Shown: in pieces, positions 61,369-64,000 of the stretch
How the letters are laid out: each line of letters opens with the position of its first letter
Numbering within the stretch: the first letter of the stretch is position 1
Source: VBWE01 sp943372645
Lineage (GTDB): Bacteria; Bacteroidota; Bacteroidia; Palsa-965
DNA length: 64,000 bases
Assembly (NCBI GenBank): GCA_943372645.1
Contig: CALRZN010000002.1
Location: forward strand, 310,001 to 374,000
Direction: 5' to 3'
Program-made: the position numbers and the translations under genes
Notes under the pieces: generated by a model
What the model was told of the DNA's origin: nothing
The model's input: only the letters and a program-made list of their open reading frames with translations
Database searches by the model: none

Positions 61369-61812
61369 TTACTTCTGCAAATTATCACCGGAGAATCGGT
61401 ATGTAAAGCCTTTAAATGACGTTTCATCAAAGAGACTATAAGCAAAGTTGAGTGCGGTCTTAGTATCAGAATCAATGTGAGAAGATGTTTTTAATTTTTC
61501 AAGCAAATCAACTAGTTGAATGTAAGATTTTAGTGTTTCGATAGCTTCTGTACGAACGGTATCATTCTCTTCGGTGTACTTGAGCATACCTGCTATTTCT
61601 TTTGAACGATACTGTTGTTTTTCTTCATGCGTTTTTAATGACCATTTTAACCGCCATAGTTCATTTCTTAGTTCGGCCAACTCCTTTCGAATAATAACGC
61701 TACTGCTATCCGCATGAAATGCAGCTTCTGACTGATACGACTCTGGCATTACTTGTTTTAGTTCTGCAATACGTATTTCAATTTCGTTGATTCGTTTTTG
61801 GTCTGTGTCCAT
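61369..61812 (-). CDS. Coiled-coil putative immunity protein for the ART toxin, 147 aa
   Basis: Helical and charged (MDTDQKRINEIEIRIAELKQ, RKELAELRNELWRLKWSLKT), cytoplasmic. It starts five bp after the stop of the ADP-ribosyltransferase remnant, the usual spacing of toxin and immunity genes, and 3' overlaps the open frame leading into cassette 2. Family not recognised; role inferred from position. Confidence 0.6.
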   Translation of the reverse strand: MDTDQKRINEIEIRIAELKQVMPESYQSEAAFHADSSSVIIRKELAELRNELWRLKWSLKTHEEKQQYRSKEIAGMLKYTEENDTVRTEAIETLKSYIQLVDLLEKLKTSSHIDSDTKTALNFAYSLFDETSFKGFTYRFSGDNLQK

Positions 61813-61817
61813 TTTGT

Positions 61818-62100
61818 TTATTTTTCAGTTATCCAGATCGTTTTAATTGGATGCCCCCAAAAATCTTTTTGGTTTGGATGTTCGCTGAATCCAATCTTAT
61901 CTGTAGAAAAAGTTGTTTTAGATTTCAACAATATTTCTTTTTCTTCGGGTAGTTCGGAAAATTGTTCTATAGATTTGCCTGTCTTGGTTTTTTAAGCGAA
62001 TAACAACAGTAAAAGTTCTTTTCCTCGCCGCTTCTTGAATCGCATCTTCCGAATACGTAGATGCAATGAATCTATATAATGTCCAGTGATTATTATGACA
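61818..62100 (-). pseudogene. Remnant of a mono-ADP-ribosyltransferase toxin domain
   Basis: The last 90 codons of an ART domain without start: HWTLYRFIASTYSEDAIQEA (STS-type motif), AARKRTFTVVIRL, then in another frame TGKSIEQFSELPEEKEILLK with the Glu-x-Glu-like catalytic EEKE. A single extra A in the six-base run at 61988-61993 (T on plus) explains the frame change; with five, RLKTKTGKSIEQF is continuous to TEK and TAA at 61818. Domains of this kind modify arginine or other residues of target proteins. Confidence 0.65.
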
Positions 62101-62446
62101 TCAAATTGACTTCGTTAGAAATCTGCTCAACAATCGCCCAATCAACTCCTTCAATAGTGTCACCAGCTTCAATAATTTTAAACTCCTGCTGACGAAGGTT
62201 TAAGTCGTCGTTCCTGAACAATCTCAGATAGGCTGCCTGAAACAGCAGGAAGTTGTAATACCGGTTGTAAAATATTTCTAAAGGAGAAATGTCTTTAAAC
62301 CGATCAGCAGCATGCGTAAGTAAAATGTATTTTTTCAGGCATGGAACGATCTGCTCTTCCATCAAAAGCGATGGACAGATGAAGGCGTAATAATCAAAGT
62401 TATTCGCAACAGCTTTGTATAACGCGTCGTCTATTTTGTTTTTCAT
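62093..62446 (-). CDS. Hypothetical protein in toxin array, 117 aa
   Basis: Start ATG at 62446 (MKNKIDDALYKAVANNFDYY), 22 bp after the YezG-like gene. Helical and aromatic-rich (FYNRYYNFLLFQAAYLRLFR), cytoplasmic. Its 3' end overlaps the ART remnant. Possibly an immunity protein for a lost toxin, or a second protein acting with the nuclease pair. Family not recognised. Confidence 0.6.
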   Translation of the reverse strand: MKNKIDDALYKAVANNFDYYAFICPSLLMEEQIVPCLKKYILLTHAADRFKDISPLEIFYNRYYNFLLFQAAYLRLFRNDDLNLRQQEFKIIEAGDTIEGVDWAIVEQISNEVNLMS

Positions 62447-62468
62447 TGGAAGAAATATGCGAAAAGAA

Positions 62469-62927
62469 TTATTCTTCCTCAATTCCTCCGCATTCCAAAA
62501 ACCACATGTCAAAAACATCGGTTATAAAAAGTTCTTCGTCGTTTGTGTATTGTAAATCGTATTCCATGTTGTTTTCAAAATTATTTGTTTTCGGGTCGTA
62601 TGTCATTTTAAATATTGTTGGGACTGCACGTTTATGAGCAAGGAAGAGTGCCTCTGCTTTTTCAAGAAACACTACCCCATCATTAAGAACTCCTTTTTGA
62701 GAATCTGGAGATACAGATACTTTATTTGATAAAATATTGTTTACTTGATGAGCATGCACGATCGCATTTTTTATTTTAAAGAAAAAATCAAAAAAATACT
62801 GACCTTGTTCAATTGAACCGAACAGAAATATTTTTTCAACTTCATTTTCATCATAATTTACGTATTCAAATACGGAAGACACGATATCTTCTGAGAGAGC
62901 CAAAAACTGCACATCAAATTCGTTCAT
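62469..62927 (-). CDS. YezG-like (DUF600) immunity protein
   Basis: 152 residues from the ATG at 62927, five bp after the toxin stop. Pattern EVEKIFLFGSIEQGQYFFDF ... MTYDPKTNNFENNMEYDLQY and VFDMWFLECG resembles YezG/DUF600 proteins, which neutralise YeeF-type DNase toxins. Together with the NS_2-type nuclease tip of the upstream toxin this makes a coherent toxin-immunity pair. Assignment is by pattern only. Confidence 0.7.
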   Translation of the reverse strand: MNEFDVQFLALSEDIVSSVFEYVNYDENEVEKIFLFGSIEQGQYFFDFFFKIKNAIVHAHQVNNILSNKVSVSPDSQKGVLNDGVVFLEKAEALFLAHKRAVPTIFKMTYDPKTNNFENNMEYDLQYTNDEELFITDVFDMWFLECGGIEEE

Positions 62928-62932
62928 AATTG

Positions 62933-64000
62933 TTAATTTACGAGTTTTACAAATTTCTCTTTGCCATTTATTGACCAAGATACTTCAAAACTAGATGGAC
63001 GTTTATGAAGACCAATATAGTTGATTTTGACTTCAATAATTACAGTTTTTTTTGCTTTGATCGCTTTTGCCCAAATATTCTCAATTTTTTTGTAACTACT
63101 GAGATTAACCGAACTTAATTGAGAAACTAAATTATCTAATTCAGGAGAGCCTCCAAACCTGTCTCCTACAATATGGCCTGCATGATCTCCTTTTTTCTTG
63201 CCTGGCGTATTTGTTTCATGATCTAAACGTTTTTTCCTCTTGGTAGATTTTAGTTTATTTGCCTTCATTTTACTCAAACGGCCATACTCATCCGTTTCAC
63301 CAATATAATTGTACTCGCCACTTTCATACCGCACATTCGGTTTTAAATTGCCATTGGCATCAAATGGATCACTTACAAAGCGCTTAGGTGCTTTTTTGGC
63401 GGTCATAGCTCCAACTTCTTCATCTAAAATTTCTTTCACTGCAGGATCATTCGCATACCCCTTCTGCTGTGCCTCCCAATAATCCCGGTTCTGTTTCAGT
63501 TTCGCTTTTTGTTCTGCACTCCAGTTGTTTTCTTCCGCGTAGCGCAGCAGGTCGTTGTGTGCCTGCACTTCAAGGCGCAAAATATCAGCCACACTTAACC
63601 GTTTCCAGCCGGTTTTTTCGTGCTGCATCAGGTGCATCATTTCTTCAATCAGTTCTTCCGGCTTTGCGCCTGTACGGATAAGCATAATACCCGGTTTGCC
63701 TCCACCGCCCGGCCAGTACAGCGCGTTGGCGCCGGCAGCATCCAGCAGATCGTCTGTTTCTTTACTTGTTGAAGTTACTACGTTGTGGTCGCGGTTGAGG
63801 CCGGTGAGCAGAGTTTCTACTTCCTCGGGAGTTACCTCCGTTTTTGTGGCCAACTGTTTTATTACATCTTCGTGGCTTTGAATTTTCGGTGCCTCCGGTT
63901 CCACCACCTTCACCTTCGGGTTCACCGGCTTGTTTTTTACCAGCGCCTTTTCCCGCGGCTGCATGTTATCATACGTTTTCCACTCTAAGTTTTCATCCAC
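62933..64000 (-). CDS. Polymorphic toxin C-terminus with DNA/RNA non-specific endonuclease tip, 5' end outside window
   Basis: Open to the window edge, so the parent protein continues upstream. Order: linker MDENLEWKTYDNMQP ... VVEPEAP, a module with ALYWPGGGGKPGIM, a zincin-like EELIEEMMHLMQH, then helix LEVQAHNDLLRYA. The tip reads DHAGHIVGDRFGGSPELDNL (272-291) with VSQLSSVN and IENIW: the D-x-H...N...E arrangement of the Endonuclea_NS_2 family. The apparent GTG start at 64000 lies in the recombination linker and is probably not a start. It should cut nucleic acid of a target cell; self-protection is given by the YezG-like gene. Confidence 0.8.
   Translation of the reverse strand: MDENLEWKTYDNMQPREKALVKNKPVNPKVKVVEPEAPKIQSHEDVIKQLATKTEVTPEEVETLLTGLNRDHNVVTSTSKETDDLLDAAGANALYWPGGGGKPGIMLIRTGAKPEELIEEMMHLMQHEKTGWKRLSVADILRLEVQAHNDLLRYAEENNWSAEQKAKLKQNRDYWEAQQKGYANDPAVKEILDEEVGAMTAKKAPKRFVSDPFDANGNLKPNVRYESGEYNYIGETDEYGRLSKMKANKLKSTKRKKRLDHETNTPGKKKGDHAGHIVGDRFGGSPELDNLVSQLSSVNLSSYKKIENIWAKAIKAKKTVIIEVKINYIGLHKRPSSFEVSWSINGKEKFVKLVN

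Overview
The window comes from a member of the Bacteroidota; I cannot place it below phylum. Evidence: several secreted proteins end in type IX secretion (T9SS) C-terminal sorting domains, there is a PorP/SprF-family protein, starts lack clear Shine-Dalgarno sequences, and many genes have the phylum's TAnnTTTG -7 promoter box, often only 4 bases before the ATG.

Layout. 1-6021: partial papain-like protease; homoserine dehydrogenase (hom); 1-Cys peroxiredoxin; a truncated CobA-like gene; two tandem tRNA-Cys genes; and upstream of these, on the same strand, two tandem Cys/Met-rich leader peptides, each followed by a perfect terminator hairpin. 6022-8145: an A+T-rich retron-like island (candidate RNA, small ORF, XRE regulator, reverse transcriptase with NAxxH and FVDD). 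8149-16310: metallo-beta-lactamase-fold hydrolase, M2 peptidase, a TetR/SDR pair with matching operators, three tandem Q/P-rich membrane paralogues and RNase HI. 16515-25728: PKD/SprB T9SS protein, queA, a glycosyltransferase, three tandem HCxxC/CarboxypepD_reg-like membrane proteins and a GNAT acetyltransferase. 26341-42971: an NtrB/NtrC-type two-component pair divergent from an eight-gene MacB-like efflux operon (fusion protein, two ATPases, four FtsX-type permeases, TolC). 43188-52885: PorP/SprF protein, a candidate structured RNA, glyS, a LytS/LytTR-type signalling pair enclosing a glycine-rich secreted protein, a lipoprotein and a DUF3109 protein. 53094-56535: two T9SS cargo proteins, one with a lysyl-oxidase-like copper domain. 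56689-64000: an AAA+ ATPase resembling those of extracellular contractile injection systems, and a polymorphic-toxin array with a nuclease toxin and YezG-like immunity protein followed by displaced toxin cassettes, orphan immunity genes and an ADP-ribosyltransferase remnant.

The main things to look at are the Cys/Met leader attenuators next to tRNA-Cys, the HTH-linked retron, the toxin array with homopolymer frameshifts, and a family of inverted repeats whose ends contain the TGA stop codons of four genes. All family assignments were made by reading motifs; no database search was run.
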